A stretch of DNA of 64,000 nt from an uncultured Clostridia bacterium (GCA_938049335.1 CALIYX010000025.1:62001-126000); one strand, 5' to 3'; shown: positions 17,459-25,759, numbered from the stretch's first letter. Made by a program: numbers and translations. Notes: generated by a model not told the origin, from the sequence alone.

Positions 17459-18121
17459 CTAGCCTTCCAATCCTTCTATTAAGCACACTAGACTCTCGCC
17501 CTCGCTAACATACAGGTCCGCAAGTTCCTTGAGCTCCTTTTGGTTAGCGATACTCACCTCATCAAAGATTCCGACTGTCTTCATTCCAAGCGCAGCTGCT
17601 GTTTTGAGCGAGTAGAGCCCATCCTCAAAAACTATGGTCTCCTCTGGAGCACTAGCCATAAAATCCATGGCCTGAAGGAACAAATCCGGCTCTGCCTTTG
17701 ATTTTCCAACCTCTGTCGAGGTATAAATTCTATCAAAATAAGAAGAAAGTCCCGTACGCTCAAGGCCTACCTCAATGCAGTCCCTATCAGTCGAAGTTCC
17801 GATAACCATAGGAATCTCACGCGCCTTGAAATACTCTAAAAGCTCCCTAGCGCCTTCCTTTAGCTCAACCTCATTCTGATAGAACTCTCTAATTATCGCA
17901 TCCATCCCTTCAACAGCTTCCTCTACCGTTACTAGAAGATCATATTCATCTATTATGTACTCGGCCGCTTCAGAAATTGTCATAGTAAAAAGCTTTTCTG
18001 CTATGTTTTCGTCAGCGTCTACACCGAGTGATTTTATGTATTTATATGGCACTAAATTCCACTGTCCCATCGAGTCGAGAAGCGTGCCGTCGGCATCAAA
18101 TATTGCTGCCTTTATCTTCAT
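17459..18121 (-). CDS. HAD-superfamily phosphatase (beta-PGM/Gph type)
   Basis: A 220-residue haloacid dehalogenase hydrolase. Motif I DADGTLLDS at 9-17 (nucleophile and acid Asp), motif II GTSTD, motif III Lys in GKSKAEPD and motif IV FEDGL are all present, with the helical cap inserted after motif I (subclass IA). Such enzymes are phosphatases or phosphomutases of small sugar phosphates or phosphoglycolate. The acidic residue after DxD and the cap give no clear specificity. First gene of a unit of four in the order HAD, MFS, regulator, kinase. It is divergent from the Crp/Fnr gene across 157 bases. Confidence 0.85.
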   Translation of the reverse strand: MKIKAAIFDADGTLLDSMGQWNLVPYKYIKSLGVDADENIAEKLFTMTISEAAEYIIDEYDLLVTVEEAVEGMDAIIREFYQNEVELKEGARELLEYFKAREIPMVIGTSTDRDCIEVGLERTGLSSYFDRIYTSTEVGKSKAEPDLFLQAMDFMASAPEETIVFEDGLYSLKTAAALGMKTVGIFDEVSIANQKELKELADLYVSEGESLVCLIEGLEG

Positions 18122-18278
18122 ATTTTTCCTCTCGTGTACTGTAATTTTTTGTATAATTATCCTATATTACTTTACCACGATATCCATTTGATGTCCATTT
18201 ATATGGTAGAAATATCTCAATTGGGGTATAATAAAATGTAATTTGGGCTGTTCGTTTTTCTTCGCAAAGGAGGTTAAT

Positions 18279-18983
18279 GTGGCAACTATCAAAAATATAT
18301 CAGCACAGGCTTTGGACGCGCTATGTGGCTGTCCGCTTTTTAAGTCTCTAAGCCGTGATGAAATCTCGAAATATCTCGAAAACAGTAATTCCAAGCTTTG
18401 CGGTTTTGAAAAGGGCGAGCTTATATTTGACATGGACGACAAGCCGACAGATCTTCTAATTCTGATTAAAGGTTCTATCGACATAGGCAAGATTTTCCTT
18501 GATGGAAGACGAAGCATAGTCACTCATTTTGATGAGCCTGGTGAGACATTCGGAGAGGTTTTGCTATTTTTGAACAAGGATAGTTACGACCACTTCGGCG
18601 AGGCGGTTGCGCGCTCAGAGGTTTTGATGGTTCCAAAGAAATACATCCTAAGCGATATAGGAATTGGTATCAGGACACACCAGATTCTTTCGGCGAATAT
18701 GATTAACATTTTGGCGCATAAGGCTTTCTATCTTAACGGCAGAGTTAGGCTCCTTCTCGGTTCAACACTTAGATCCAAAATTGCCTACCTCATAGTCAAC
18801 GAAACAAACTGTGACCCAAAAACTCCGCTCATAATAGGTCGCGAAAACCTTTCTGAGCTTCTTGGAGCAGCAAGACCATCCGTTTCACGTGAGCTTATGA
18901 AAATGCACGACGAAGGTCTTATAAATGTTGACGGCAAGAAAATCTACGGAGTTGACTTTGATGGCCTAGCGGATTTAATCTAA
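18279..18983 (+). CDS. Crp/Fnr-family regulator, HcpR-like
   Basis: About 234 residues from a GTG start at 18279, chosen because AAAGGAGG lies six bases upstream; the in-frame start at 18243 has no ribosome site. N-terminal cyclic-nucleotide-type beta-barrel (about 10-130), long dimerisation helix, and C-terminal winged helix (about 185-225: NLSELLGAARPSVSRELMKM). No Fnr-type four-cysteine cluster is seen, although a CGC motif lies near the N-terminus. The next gene encodes a DUF1858 protein and the gap carries a GTAACA...TGTTAC palindrome, which fits the HcpR-type nitrosative/redox regulators of anaerobes. That assignment is inference from context. Confidence 0.8.
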   Translation: MATIKNISAQALDALCGCPLFKSLSRDEISKYLENSNSKLCGFEKGELIFDMDDKPTDLLILIKGSIDIGKIFLDGRRSIVTHFDEPGETFGEVLLFLNKDSYDHFGEAVARSEVLMVPKKYILSDIGIGIRTHQILSANMINILAHKAFYLNGRVRLLLGSTLRSKIAYLIVNETNCDPKTPLIIGRENLSELLGAARPSVSRELMKMHDEGLINVDGKKIYGVDFDGLADLI

Positions 18984-18990
18984 TCCGCGT

Positions 18991-19004
18991 GTAACATTTG
19001 TTAC
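18991..19004. promoter_or_regulatory. Palindromic Crp/Fnr-type operator
   Basis: GTAACA TT TGTTAC is a perfect inverted repeat just after the regulator gene. A TAAAAT -10-like hexamer at 19027-19032 would put transcription start near 19039, centring the palindrome at about -41.5, the classic position for Crp/Fnr-family activation of the DUF1858 gene. Confidence 0.6.
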
Positions 19005-19075
19005 CTACGAGGCCCTAAATATATGTTAAAATATGTTTATATTAAATAAATTAACAATAAATGGAGGATATAAAA

Positions 19076-19279
19076 ATGGAAAATAAAGTAACTAAGGACA
19101 TGCTAATCGGTGAGATTGTATCAAAGTACCCAGAGTCAATCGATATTCTAATGGGAGCAGGAATGCACTGCCTAGGCTGCCCATCATCACAGATGGAGTC
19201 ACTTTCAGACGCTTGCGCTGTTCACGGAATCAGCTCAGATGCTCTTCTAGCAGCAATCAACGAAAAGCTATCAAAATAA
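19076..19279 (+). CDS. DUF1858 small CxxC protein
   Basis: A 67-residue single-domain protein. Start at ATG 19076 with GGAGG eight bases upstream; the ATG at 19061 lies in that ribosome site region. The core is the DUF1858 signature: MLIGEIVSKYPESIDILM followed by GMHCLGCPSS, a CxxC pair likely to bind a metal or cluster. DUF1858 domains are found alone and at the N-terminus of hybrid-cluster-related and ScdA/RIC-type iron-sulphur repair proteins. With the HcpR-like gene and the operator upstream, a role in nitrosative or redox stress is a reasonable inference. A strong terminator follows. Confidence 0.8.
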   Translation: MENKVTKDMLIGEIVSKYPESIDILMGAGMHCLGCPSSQMESLSDACAVHGISSDALLAAINEKLSK

Positions 19280-19284
19280 GACGA

Positions 19285-19320
19285 AAAACTGCTGTCAATG
19301 AACAGCAGTTTTTTATTTTT
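19285..19320 (+). terminator. Intrinsic terminator after the DUF1858 gene
   Basis: AAAACTGCTGT (19285-19295) pairs perfectly with ACAGCAGTTTT (19302-19312), 6-base loop, followed by a T-rich tail to 19320. It also separates the convergent ddl gene. Confidence 0.9.
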
Positions 19321-19341
19321 TGCATGGCTAAAGGCCTGCCA

Positions 19342-20412
19342 TTATTCAAATTGTTTAATCGCACCATCCACGAGCGTCGCAATCAGCTCTGAATAGCTAA
19401 TTCCCTTGTCCATTATAAGCTTTGGATACATGCTGTGCTCAGTGAATCCTGGCATCGTATTTATCTCGTTAAAGCAAATCTCACCATCATCAGTATAGAA
19501 GAAGTCCACCCTGGAAAGCCCCTTGCATTCAAGTACCTTGAAAACTGCCTTGGCCTGCTCCTGAATCTCACAGACTATTTCATCGCTTAGGTCATCACAA
19601 ATGCCTACCTTGGTTTTTACGGAATCCTTGTACTTCTCGTCAAAAGAGTAAAACCTATCAACACTTACAATCTCACCTATCCTCGAAGCAATTAGCTCGC
19701 CATCTCTACGCTCTAAAACAGCAACCTCTATCTCACGGCCTGAGATTCCCTCCTCGACAACTATTTTATTATGGTGCTTATATGCCTCGGAAACAGCGTC
19801 TCTAATCTCTGAAGCACTGCTCACCTTGCTTACACCTATAGACGATCCTGCATTGGCTGGTTTGACAAATATAGGATACCTGTTACTGAAGTAGCTTGCT
19901 ATCTCCTCACACTGCGCTTTGACATCGCCAGTTTCGAGCTTAAACTCTAGATAATCAGCCTGCATAAGGTCTAAGCCTGCGACCAGCCTTTTGGTTATCG
20001 CTTTGTCAATTGCAACTGCCGATGACATAATTCCCGGACCTATATACGGAATGCCCGCATACTTGAAAATGCCCTGAATTGAGCCGTCTTCGCCGTATTC
20101 GCCATGTAATATCGGTAATAGACAATCTGGCACATATACCGGTTCTCTCGCATCGTTCCAGCGGTAAAGCCCCTTCCTCGACATATCCGTTGACAAAAAT
20201 ACAGCTATATTATCTTCTCTATTCTTCCACTCACCCGATTTTATCTCTTCGCTAGTCGCTTCCGTCAAAAGCCATCTGCCCTCTCTCGTTATACCTAGAC
20301 ATTTAAGCTCAAATCTGCTTCTATCTATATTTGATGTAAGGGATGCTGCCGAAAGGCAGGAGACATCGTGCTCTGGCGATAGTCCACCGAATATTACTAA
20401 AAGCTTTTCCAA
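19342..20412 (-). CDS. ddl: D-alanine--D-alanine ligase
   Basis: A 356-residue ATP-grasp ligase that makes the D-Ala-D-Ala dipeptide for peptidoglycan in the cytoplasm. Seen: N-terminal GGLSPEHDVSCLSA (10-23), LPILHGEYGEDGSIQG, the ATP-grasp PANAGSSIGVSKV, the omega loop with DEKYKD (Tyr/Lys consistent with D-Ala at the second subsite rather than D-lactate), and the metal-binding FNEINTMPGFTEHSMYP near the C-terminus. Length is normal. The downstream terminator is shared with the convergent DUF1858 gene. Confidence 0.93.
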   Translation of the reverse strand: MEKLLVIFGGLSPEHDVSCLSAASLTSNIDRSRFELKCLGITREGRWLLTEATSEEIKSGEWKNREDNIAVFLSTDMSRKGLYRWNDAREPVYVPDCLLPILHGEYGEDGSIQGIFKYAGIPYIGPGIMSSAVAIDKAITKRLVAGLDLMQADYLEFKLETGDVKAQCEEIASYFSNRYPIFVKPANAGSSIGVSKVSSASEIRDAVSEAYKHHNKIVVEEGISGREIEVAVLERRDGELIASRIGEIVSVDRFYSFDEKYKDSVKTKVGICDDLSDEIVCEIQEQAKAVFKVLECKGLSRVDFFYTDDGEICFNEINTMPGFTEHSMYPKLIMDKGISYSELIATLVDGAIKQFE

Positions 20413-20454
20413 AATTTCCTCCAGACGATAGCTTGGATGTATTGATGCTAGATA

Positions 20455-20841
20455 TTATATAATGTTTCTTATTATAGCAAAAGTTATGAGTGCTACGCAG
20501 TAAACTACGAGCAAAACTTTATTCCATCTAGGCATTGCCTTCTGCTTATAGCCGAGATATGCGTTATACATTATCTCAAATAGAATAAACGGAATTGTCG
20601 TAAAGATGAACGGATTAGCGTAGAAAGCCTGCGGAAATCTAAACATCAAAATATTGACGCACATTGTCGTCACGCCGCATCCTGGACATTTATATCCCGT
20701 GAAGTGCCTAAAAATACAAGGCACATATATATTCGTCATTCTAAGCCATATATAGTAAATGACTCCCAATATTACAAAGGGAGTCGTTTTCTTCAGCAAA
20801 TAGCGTAGAAATCCACCTTCTCGCTTATTACATGTCTGCAT
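20455..20841 (-). CDS. DUF2752 membrane protein
   Basis: A 128-residue membrane protein with the DUF2752 signature: FRHFTGYKCPGCGVTTMC near residues 43-60, in which the paired cysteines (CPGC) lie at the membrane boundary, followed by two hydrophobic helices. Function is not known for this family. The start overlaps the stop region of the DUF4234 gene by 14 bases, so the two are translationally coupled. An alternative TTG start further in has a better GAAGGTGG site but would remove the first 15 or so residues. Confidence 0.7.
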   Translation of the reverse strand: MQTCNKREGGFLRYLLKKTTPFVILGVIYYIWLRMTNIYVPCIFRHFTGYKCPGCGVTTMCVNILMFRFPQAFYANPFIFTTIPFILFEIMYNAYLGYKQKAMPRWNKVLLVVYCVALITFAIIRNII

Positions 20842-21268
20842 ATTTGTTTAGTGTGTCCTGCATTAGAGCGTATGATACGATACCAAGGCCTAGTAAGCTA
20901 ATCACGATGAATAGAATTCCTGTGTTTGACTTACCTGTAACTCTATCAAGTCTTTCACCCATCTTGTACATCCAGTAGATACCATAGATTCCACATGTCA
21001 GTATTGAAAATAGGAATACCATTCCACCTGTTGTAGCTCCTACTTCACCTGATAGTGAATTAACTTCATCGTTGAGCACGATCATCCAGTATATGCCATA
21101 GATTCCGCATGTTAGCAAGCTGAAAATGATGCAAAGAGCAATTTCTCTTCTTCTAATTGGCACTCTATACTGATTGAATCCGTTTCCACCAAACTGTCCA
21201 TTGTTAGCGTTAAACTGTCCGTTGTTCTGATTGAACTGTCCGTTGTTTGGGTTCATGTTGTTTTCCAT
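20828..21268 (-). CDS. DUF4234 membrane protein with Asn/Gln-rich N-terminus
   Basis: A 146-residue membrane protein. The first ~35 residues are Asn/Gly/Gln-rich with three spaced copies of NNGQF; the rest is a DUF4234 domain with a repeated hydrophobic motif LTCGIYGIYWM (about 57-67 and 92-102) and a third helix near the C-terminus. RBS AAGGAGA precedes ATG at 21268. A -10-like TATAAT on the minus strand at 21332-21337 could drive it and the coupled DUF2752 gene. Such proteins often accompany DUF2752 or TM2-type genes; the function is unknown. Confidence 0.75.
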   Translation of the reverse strand: MENNMNPNNGQFNQNNGQFNANNGQFGGNGFNQYRVPIRRREIALCIIFSLLTCGIYGIYWMIVLNDEVNSLSGEVGATTGGMVFLFSILTCGIYGIYWMYKMGERLDRVTGKSNTGILFIVISLLGLGIVSYALMQDTLNKYADM

Positions 21269-21454
21269 TAGTGTTCTCCTTCTTAATCTTAATCTTCTAC
21301 CTAAAGATACTCACTTTTAAAATCTTTGTCTATTATATCATAAGAATTACATTTTATAAGGGGGAATTTGCCTTTAAATGTAAAATTAAAGCTTCCTTAA
21401 GCTTTTTAAGTTTCTTGTAATATATTTTTAACAAATATCTAGCTTTGATGTCAA
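21269..21454. other. Intergenic region before DUF4234 gene
   Basis: About 190 AT-rich bases hold the DUF4234 ribosome site and a possible minus-strand -10 (TATAAT at 21332-21337, with no good -35). No ORF, repeat or RNA is evident. Confidence 0.5.
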
Positions 21455-21498
21455 ATAAAAAAGGACTACGCCCAGCGTAAACGCTTAACATAGTCCTT
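21455..21498 (-). terminator. Intrinsic terminator after hbd
   Basis: AAGGACTA (21461-21468) pairs with TAGTCCTT (21491-21498), with inner AGCGT/ACGCT pairing. Read on the minus strand it ends in six U from the A run at 21455-21460. Confidence 0.9.
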
Positions 21499-21580
21499 GA
21501 AATTCAACAGTCACCCGCTATTCAGTCGATTGCTGTTATAATCTTGTATTTCGGTACTACTGAATAGCACCTGCTTCTGA

Positions 21581-22429
21581 CTACTTGCTGTAGTCGTAGA
21601 AACCTTCTCCGCTCTTGCGACCAAGCTTGCCGCCTCTTACCATCTTCTTTAGAAGTGGGTGAGGTCTGTACTTTGTATCGCCGAACTCTGTGTAAAGAAC
21701 TTCCATGATTGCTAGGCAAACATCTAGTCCGATTAGGTCACCTAGTTCTAGAGGTCCCATTGGGTGGTTTGCACCAAGCTTCATAGCAGCGTCGATACCC
21801 TTTGCATCAGCAACGCCGTCAGCTAGGATTCCGATACCTTCGTTGATCATTGGGATAAGGATTCTGTTAACAACGAATCCTGGAGCCTCTGCAACTTCTA
21901 CAGCTGTCTTGCCAAGCTTCTCAGCAAGCTCAACGATTGTCTTGTTTGTCTCAGCTGATGTTGTTAGTCCGTTGATGATCTCAACAAGCTTCATTGCTGG
22001 AACTGGGTTAAAGAAGTGCATTCCGATAACCTTGTCAGCTCTCTTTGTTGCTGCTGCGATCTCTGTGATTGAAAGTGATGATGTGTTTGTTGCGATGATG
22101 CACTCTGGCTTTACAAGCTCATCTAGCTCAGCGAATAGAGCCTTCTTAGCTTCCATATCCTCTGTAGCTGCTTCGATGATAAGGTCAGCATCCTTGATAA
22201 CATCAAGCTCTGTAGCTCCTGTGATACGTCCTAGAATAGCTGCTTTCTCTTCTTCTGTGATCTTTTCCTTAGCTACCATCTTAGCAAGGTTCTTCTCTAC
22301 AGTTGCCATTCCCTTGTCGATTGAGCTCTGACGTCTAGCTCTCATTACTACTTCGTAGCCGTTCTGTGCAAGTACCTGAATAATGCCAGCACCCATTGTG
22401 CCTGTACCTAAAACACCAATCTTCTTCAT
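21581..22429 (-). CDS. hbd: 3-hydroxybutyryl-CoA dehydrogenase
   Basis: A 282-residue NAD(P)-dependent dehydrogenase that reduces acetoacetyl-CoA to 3-hydroxybutyryl-CoA in butyrate or related acyl-CoA metabolism. Rossmann GTGTMGAGI at 8-16, NTSSLSITEIA, the catalytic His/Glu region HFFNPVPAMKLVEII and the C-terminal GxxxG helix NHPMGPLELGDLIGLDV are intact; the length matches clostridial Hbd. The gene stands alone: crotonase, thiolase and acyl-CoA dehydrogenase genes are not in the neighbourhood. It carries its own terminator, and a ribosome site AGGAGGG precedes the ATG. Codon usage resembles highly expressed genes such as thrS. Confidence 0.95.
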   Translation of the reverse strand: MKKIGVLGTGTMGAGIIQVLAQNGYEVVMRARRQSSIDKGMATVEKNLAKMVAKEKITEEEKAAILGRITGATELDVIKDADLIIEAATEDMEAKKALFAELDELVKPECIIATNTSSLSITEIAAATKRADKVIGMHFFNPVPAMKLVEIINGLTTSAETNKTIVELAEKLGKTAVEVAEAPGFVVNRILIPMINEGIGILADGVADAKGIDAAMKLGANHPMGPLELGDLIGLDVCLAIMEVLYTEFGDTKYRPHPLLKKMVRGGKLGRKSGEGFYDYSK

Positions 22430-22586
22430 TGTAACCCTCCTGTGTGGATATTAAAATAATATAATTCACTCACTTGGTAATTTTGTTAAAAAATTAACCT
22501 TTATACAGTATATTATAACACACTCGAAAATAATGTAAACCTTAAAATTTACAAATAAGCTTTCAAAGTCTCATCTTCTTTAGTTT

Positions 22587-23660
22587 TTATATTAAGAACT
22601 CGATTAATTGCGACATCTGTAAAAATGCTACTAGCTCACCGATATCTTCAGCGTCGTTTGTATCTAGTTCAATGGCTAAGCATTCGCACTCAAGACCTGC
22701 AAAATGCTCATCTCTCTCCCTGTTCAGAAGAAGCTGGAGTGATCCGTCCTCGTCGCAGCCCTCAAAAGATGGAGTCATTAAATCCTCATAAGCTTCTCTT
22801 CCCGCAACGCAGATTCTAAGACTTTCTCTATCAAAATCAAGCGCTGGCATCTGAAGATGCTTGTGCGTAGCTCTTATATCGGATCTTGCAAACCACTTTG
22901 CGATTTCCTCATAGTCACTCTGCCAGCTCTCTACGATAACGCCCTTGTCCTCAGCAGCGAGCATTCTTGAAGCCATCAAAGGAAGATTCGTATCCCATTC
23001 AGGCGCGGAAACGCAGTCGTAGAAACCTGTCAAATATGCTTCTACATCGACACCCATGAATATCAAAAGTAGAATAACCGCATCTGAATTCGCAAGATAT
23101 GAAGGATCTACACTATCTGGAAGCTCAATCTTTGTGTACTCGTTTTCGGAAGCATCCTCTTTGATTATTCTGCTTCCCTTTCCGTAGATGACACAGATTT
23201 CTGGGCTTACCTTGGCCTTGTTTGCCTGAGCTATAACAAAATGCTTTGCAATGCTGTACGCACAGCGGAATTCTAAGCTTTCTTCAACGATTGAAACTGC
23301 AAGAAGCGCAATCTTCTTATTCTCTAGTTTTCGGAGAAGCGCTGTGTATTCTCTAACTGAAAAATCAATCGGCATATAGACAATCTCTGCACAGCCTTCC
23401 TTTGTCTCAAAAAGATCTGTAACAGCTTTGATTGAGGCTCTTTCCTCTCTTCCGGCCACTACAAGAATTGTGTCATAGATCTGACTGAGATTTGATACAT
23501 ACTCATTAAATCCATTAATCTTATTTACATCTTTCTTGTGGATGCAGTCGTTAAGCCATTGCATTTCCCAGATCTTATCAAGTGCTGGATTCGCTAGGTC
23601 ATTAGCGTGTTTCAAATCCTCTGCAGTGTATGTCCTATTGTTCTTAATGTTTATTCTCAT
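22587..23660 (-). CDS. Divergent phosphoglucose-isomerase-like protein, active site degenerate
   Basis: 357 residues from ATG 23660, preceded by GGAGG at the usual distance (the frame extends back to a TTG at 23678 that lacks one). The order of segments suggests a glucose-6-phosphate isomerase fold: LVVAGREER at 66-74 where GPI has GIGGS; NSDAVILLLIFMGVDVEAY (191-209) where GPI has its VGLLP...GID helix; a helix LPLMASRML (226-234) and VIVESWQSDYEEIAKWFARS (241-260) like the ESWxK region of GPI. The glycine-rich sugar-phosphate loop and the usual catalytic Glu/His context are not recognisable. It follows an XRE regulator by 34 bases. This assignment is by eye and needs a profile or structure search; other SIS-domain relationships are possible. 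Confidence 0.5.
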   Translation of the reverse strand: MRINIKNNRTYTAEDLKHANDLANPALDKIWEMQWLNDCIHKKDVNKINGFNEYVSNLSQIYDTILVVAGREERASIKAVTDLFETKEGCAEIVYMPIDFSVREYTALLRKLENKKIALLAVSIVEESLEFRCAYSIAKHFVIAQANKAKVSPEICVIYGKGSRIIKEDASENEYTKIELPDSVDPSYLANSDAVILLLIFMGVDVEAYLTGFYDCVSAPEWDTNLPLMASRMLAAEDKGVIVESWQSDYEEIAKWFARSDIRATHKHLQMPALDFDRESLRICVAGREAYEDLMTPSFEGCDEDGSLQLLLNRERDEHFAGLECECLAIELDTNDAEDIGELVAFLQMSQLIEFLI

Positions 23661-23694
23661 TCTTTTCCTCCACCCCAAAGAGCTTTTGGAGTTT

Positions 23695-24123
23695 TTATTT
23701 TGTTATTTTCATCATGGAACTTACCGCGTCAAGTAAGTTGCTTAGCTGCGTGTCATTCAGCCCATCCGCAAGTTCCATCAGTTCTGCTTCTAACAGCTTG
23801 CGACTCTTTACACGATTAGCATTTCCATATATATCTCTAGTGACTTGACCGCTTATATACCCAGTGTTTTCCTCGACCACGCTCTTTGAGCTATGATTAT
23901 AGCCATCTACTAGATAATCAAGTCCTACATCAAAATACTGAGCGATATTGTACAGATTGCTCAGCTTTGTTCCGTAAATACCCGACTCAATATTTCTCAT
24001 CGTCTTATCTGAAATCTCAAGGAGCTCGCCGAGCTTCTCTCGTGTGATATCGCGTTTTTCTCGCAGGTCCCTAATTCTTTTACCAACCTCTGCATTGTTG
24101 ATTTCTTTGAATCTTTCGCTCAT
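23695..24123 (-). CDS. XRE-family transcriptional regulator
   Basis: A 142-residue regulator with an N-terminal Cro/C1-type helix-turn-helix (about 11-66: VGKRIRDLREKRDITREKLG, ISDKTMRNIESG) and a C-terminal helical region of unknown role (about 95-142). It heads a unit with the isomerase-like gene 34 bases downstream and is divergent from another XRE gene. Two 15-bp palindrome-like operators sit in the shared 199-base gap, so one of the two regulators probably controls both promoters. Confidence 0.85.
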   Translation of the reverse strand: MSERFKEINNAEVGKRIRDLREKRDITREKLGELLEISDKTMRNIESGIYGTKLSNLYNIAQYFDVGLDYLVDGYNHSSKSVVEENTGYISGQVTRDIYGNANRVKSRKLLEAELMELADGLNDTQLSNLLDAVSSMMKITK

Positions 24124-24185
24124 CAGGCATTCTCCCCATAAAATAGTATTACTTTTATTTTATGGTTATTGAAATCCATCTTAAA

Positions 24186-24221
24186 GGAAGCTGAGTTTCC
24201 TGCCCTGGAAGTTTAACTTCC
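24186..24221. promoter_or_regulatory. Twin 15-bp operators between divergent XRE genes
   Basis: GGAAGCTGAGTTTCC (24186-24200) and GGAAGTTTAACTTCC (24207-24221) share the same ends and length; the second is a perfect palindrome around a central T. They repeat every 21 bases, two helical turns, which suits cooperative binding of a dimeric regulator on one face of the DNA. Confidence 0.6.
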
Positions 24222-24250
24222 TTTTCATTGCGTACATATTATTGTATAAT
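24222..24250 (+). promoter_or_regulatory. Possible promoter of the + strand XRE gene
   Basis: TTTTCA (24222-24227), 17 bases, then perfect TATAAT (24245-24250). The -35 abuts the second operator, so a bound regulator could occlude it. The -35 is a weak match. Confidence 0.45.
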
Positions 24251-24322
24251 TCGAACAGTTAGGTCTCTGATGTAATTATACATTTGATACAATGCGAAAA
24301 ATCAATACTATAAGGAGTATCT

Positions 24323-24601
24323 ATGGACTATTTAAATTTCAACTTTAAGGTTAGCAAAAACCTGCGGCTGCTTAGGTCAGCCACGAACATGTCCCAGCAT
24401 GCAATAGCATCCTCGCTGGGAATAAGTCGCTCAAGCTATTGTGCGATTGAAGCGGGTAGACAGCCCCTCGGCCTCTACCACGCAATCAAGCTGTCTGAGA
24501 TTTTTAGAGTCGATTTTAGAAGACTCTGGTCAGACGATTTACAAAAAGTCATCATTGCTGATTTGCACGAACCCCATTTCCTCAATCCGAGCAAATCCTA
24601 A
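24323..24601 (+). CDS. Small XRE-family helix-turn-helix protein
   Basis: A 92-residue protein, nearly all of it a Cro/C1-type DNA-binding domain (about 11-66: LRLLRSATNMSQHAIASSLG, ISRSSYCAIEAGRQPL). AAGGAG lies six bases before ATG. Divergent from the larger XRE gene with paired operators between, the arrangement of a small regulatory switch. No effector domain is visible. It ends 18 bases from the convergent prfB stop. Confidence 0.8.
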   Translation: MDYLNFNFKVSKNLRLLRSATNMSQHAIASSLGISRSSYCAIEAGRQPLGLYHAIKLSEIFRVDFRRLWSDDLQKVIIADLHEPHFLNPSKS

Positions 24602-24618
24602 TAATCAAATTTTATTCT

Positions 24619-25720
24619 TTAGATTCTAGCCTTTAGTTCCTCATTTATAAAGTAATCTATATCACCATCCATCACAGATGCGACATTTCCTACTTCGGCA
24701 CCAGTACGGTGATCTTTAACCATGGTATATGGTTGAAAGACGTAGGATCTTATCTGAGAACCCCAGGTGATCTGTGAAAAATCCCCTTTTAGTTCAGCAA
24801 GATTTTCCTTGTGCTCCCTTTCGGCGAGTTCTGCTAATTTTGATGCGAGAATTCTCATCGCAACCTCACGGTTCTGATGCTGGCTTCTCTCGTTTTGGCA
24901 TGTAACGACTATGTTTGTAGGCAGATGCGTAATTCTTATCGCAGAATCTGTCGTATTGACGTGCTGTCCACCTGCACCAGTCGACCTATATGTGTCTATT
25001 CTCAAATCCTGAGGATTTATTTCGATATTGAAATCCTCATCCATTTCCGGCATAACCTCAACTGATGAGAAAGAGGTCTGCCTCTTTCCTGCCGCGTTAA
25101 ATGGCGAAATTCTAACGAGTCTATGCACTCCATGCTCTCTTCTGAGATAGCCATAGGCATTTTCACCATCGATTATCATCGTGCAGCTTTTAATTCCTGC
25201 CTCTGCATCGTCCTGAAGGTCCACTACTTTGACCGTGTATCCGTGCTTATCCGCCCATCTAGTGTACATACGCATCAGCATCTGAGCCCAGTCCATGGCA
25301 TCGACACCACCAGTTCCAGCGTGAATTGAGAGAATCGCGCTGTTGCTGTCGTACTTACCGTCTAGAAGGAGTTTGAGCCTAAATGTCTCAGCATCCTTGC
25401 ACAGCTCATCAAAGTTCTCTACCACCGTCATCGCCTCGTCTTCATCCTCAAGTTCCTCTGCAATTTCAATCATTTCAGAGATGTCTTTAAAGCCCGAGCT
25501 CAGTCTGTCATATTCATTTACGGTGCTCTCGAGAGCTTTTTTCTTTTTGAGCAAGCTTTGCGCCTTTTCGGGGTCATCCCAAAAGTCGCTCTGCTCGCTT
25601 TGTTTATTCATCGAATCTATCTTCGCCCTAAGACCTGCGAGGTCAAAGGGACTCACCTGCCTCTTTGAGTCTTGCTTCAGCCTTAGGTAAATCCATCTTT
25701 ACCGGATCAAGCATCAACAT
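24619..25720 (-). CDS. prfB: Peptide chain release factor 2, with programmed +1 frameshift
   Basis: Release factor 2 (UAA/UGA). Initiation is at ATG 25720 with GAGGGGAG eight bases upstream. The first reading frame gives 25 codons and meets a TGA (25645-25643) after CTT; the long frame (345 codons if read alone from 25656) continues from the overlapping GAC. The CTTTGAC slippery site is the autoregulatory +1 frameshift of prfB: low RF2 lets ribosomes shift. The long frame holds the GGQ motif (TGAGGQHVNTTDSA) and the stop-codon-recognition domain. It follows secA by 39 bases, the usual neighbour order. Naive annotation would start it at the GTG 25656. Confidence 0.95.
25642..25648 (-). other. 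prfB +1 frameshift site
   Basis: CTTTGAC read on the minus strand, codons 25-26 of the prfB zero frame, with a purine-rich GGCAGGTGAG a few bases upstream acting as the internal Shine-Dalgarno-like stimulator. The layout matches the well-studied E. coli site. Confidence 0.93.
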
Positions 25721-25759
25721 CGAATCATCTCCCCTCTGTGTTGGAATATGTTTGAAATC

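Noticed and set aside
21522..21719. 65-codon frame overlapping the end of hbd
   Set aside because: Low-complexity Arg/Ser-rich shadow of hbd in another frame, no ribosome site.
23678..24123. Toxin-antitoxin pair made of the XRE and isomerase-like genes
   Set aside because: The second protein is far larger than a toxin and shows a distant GPI-like pattern, not a toxin fold.
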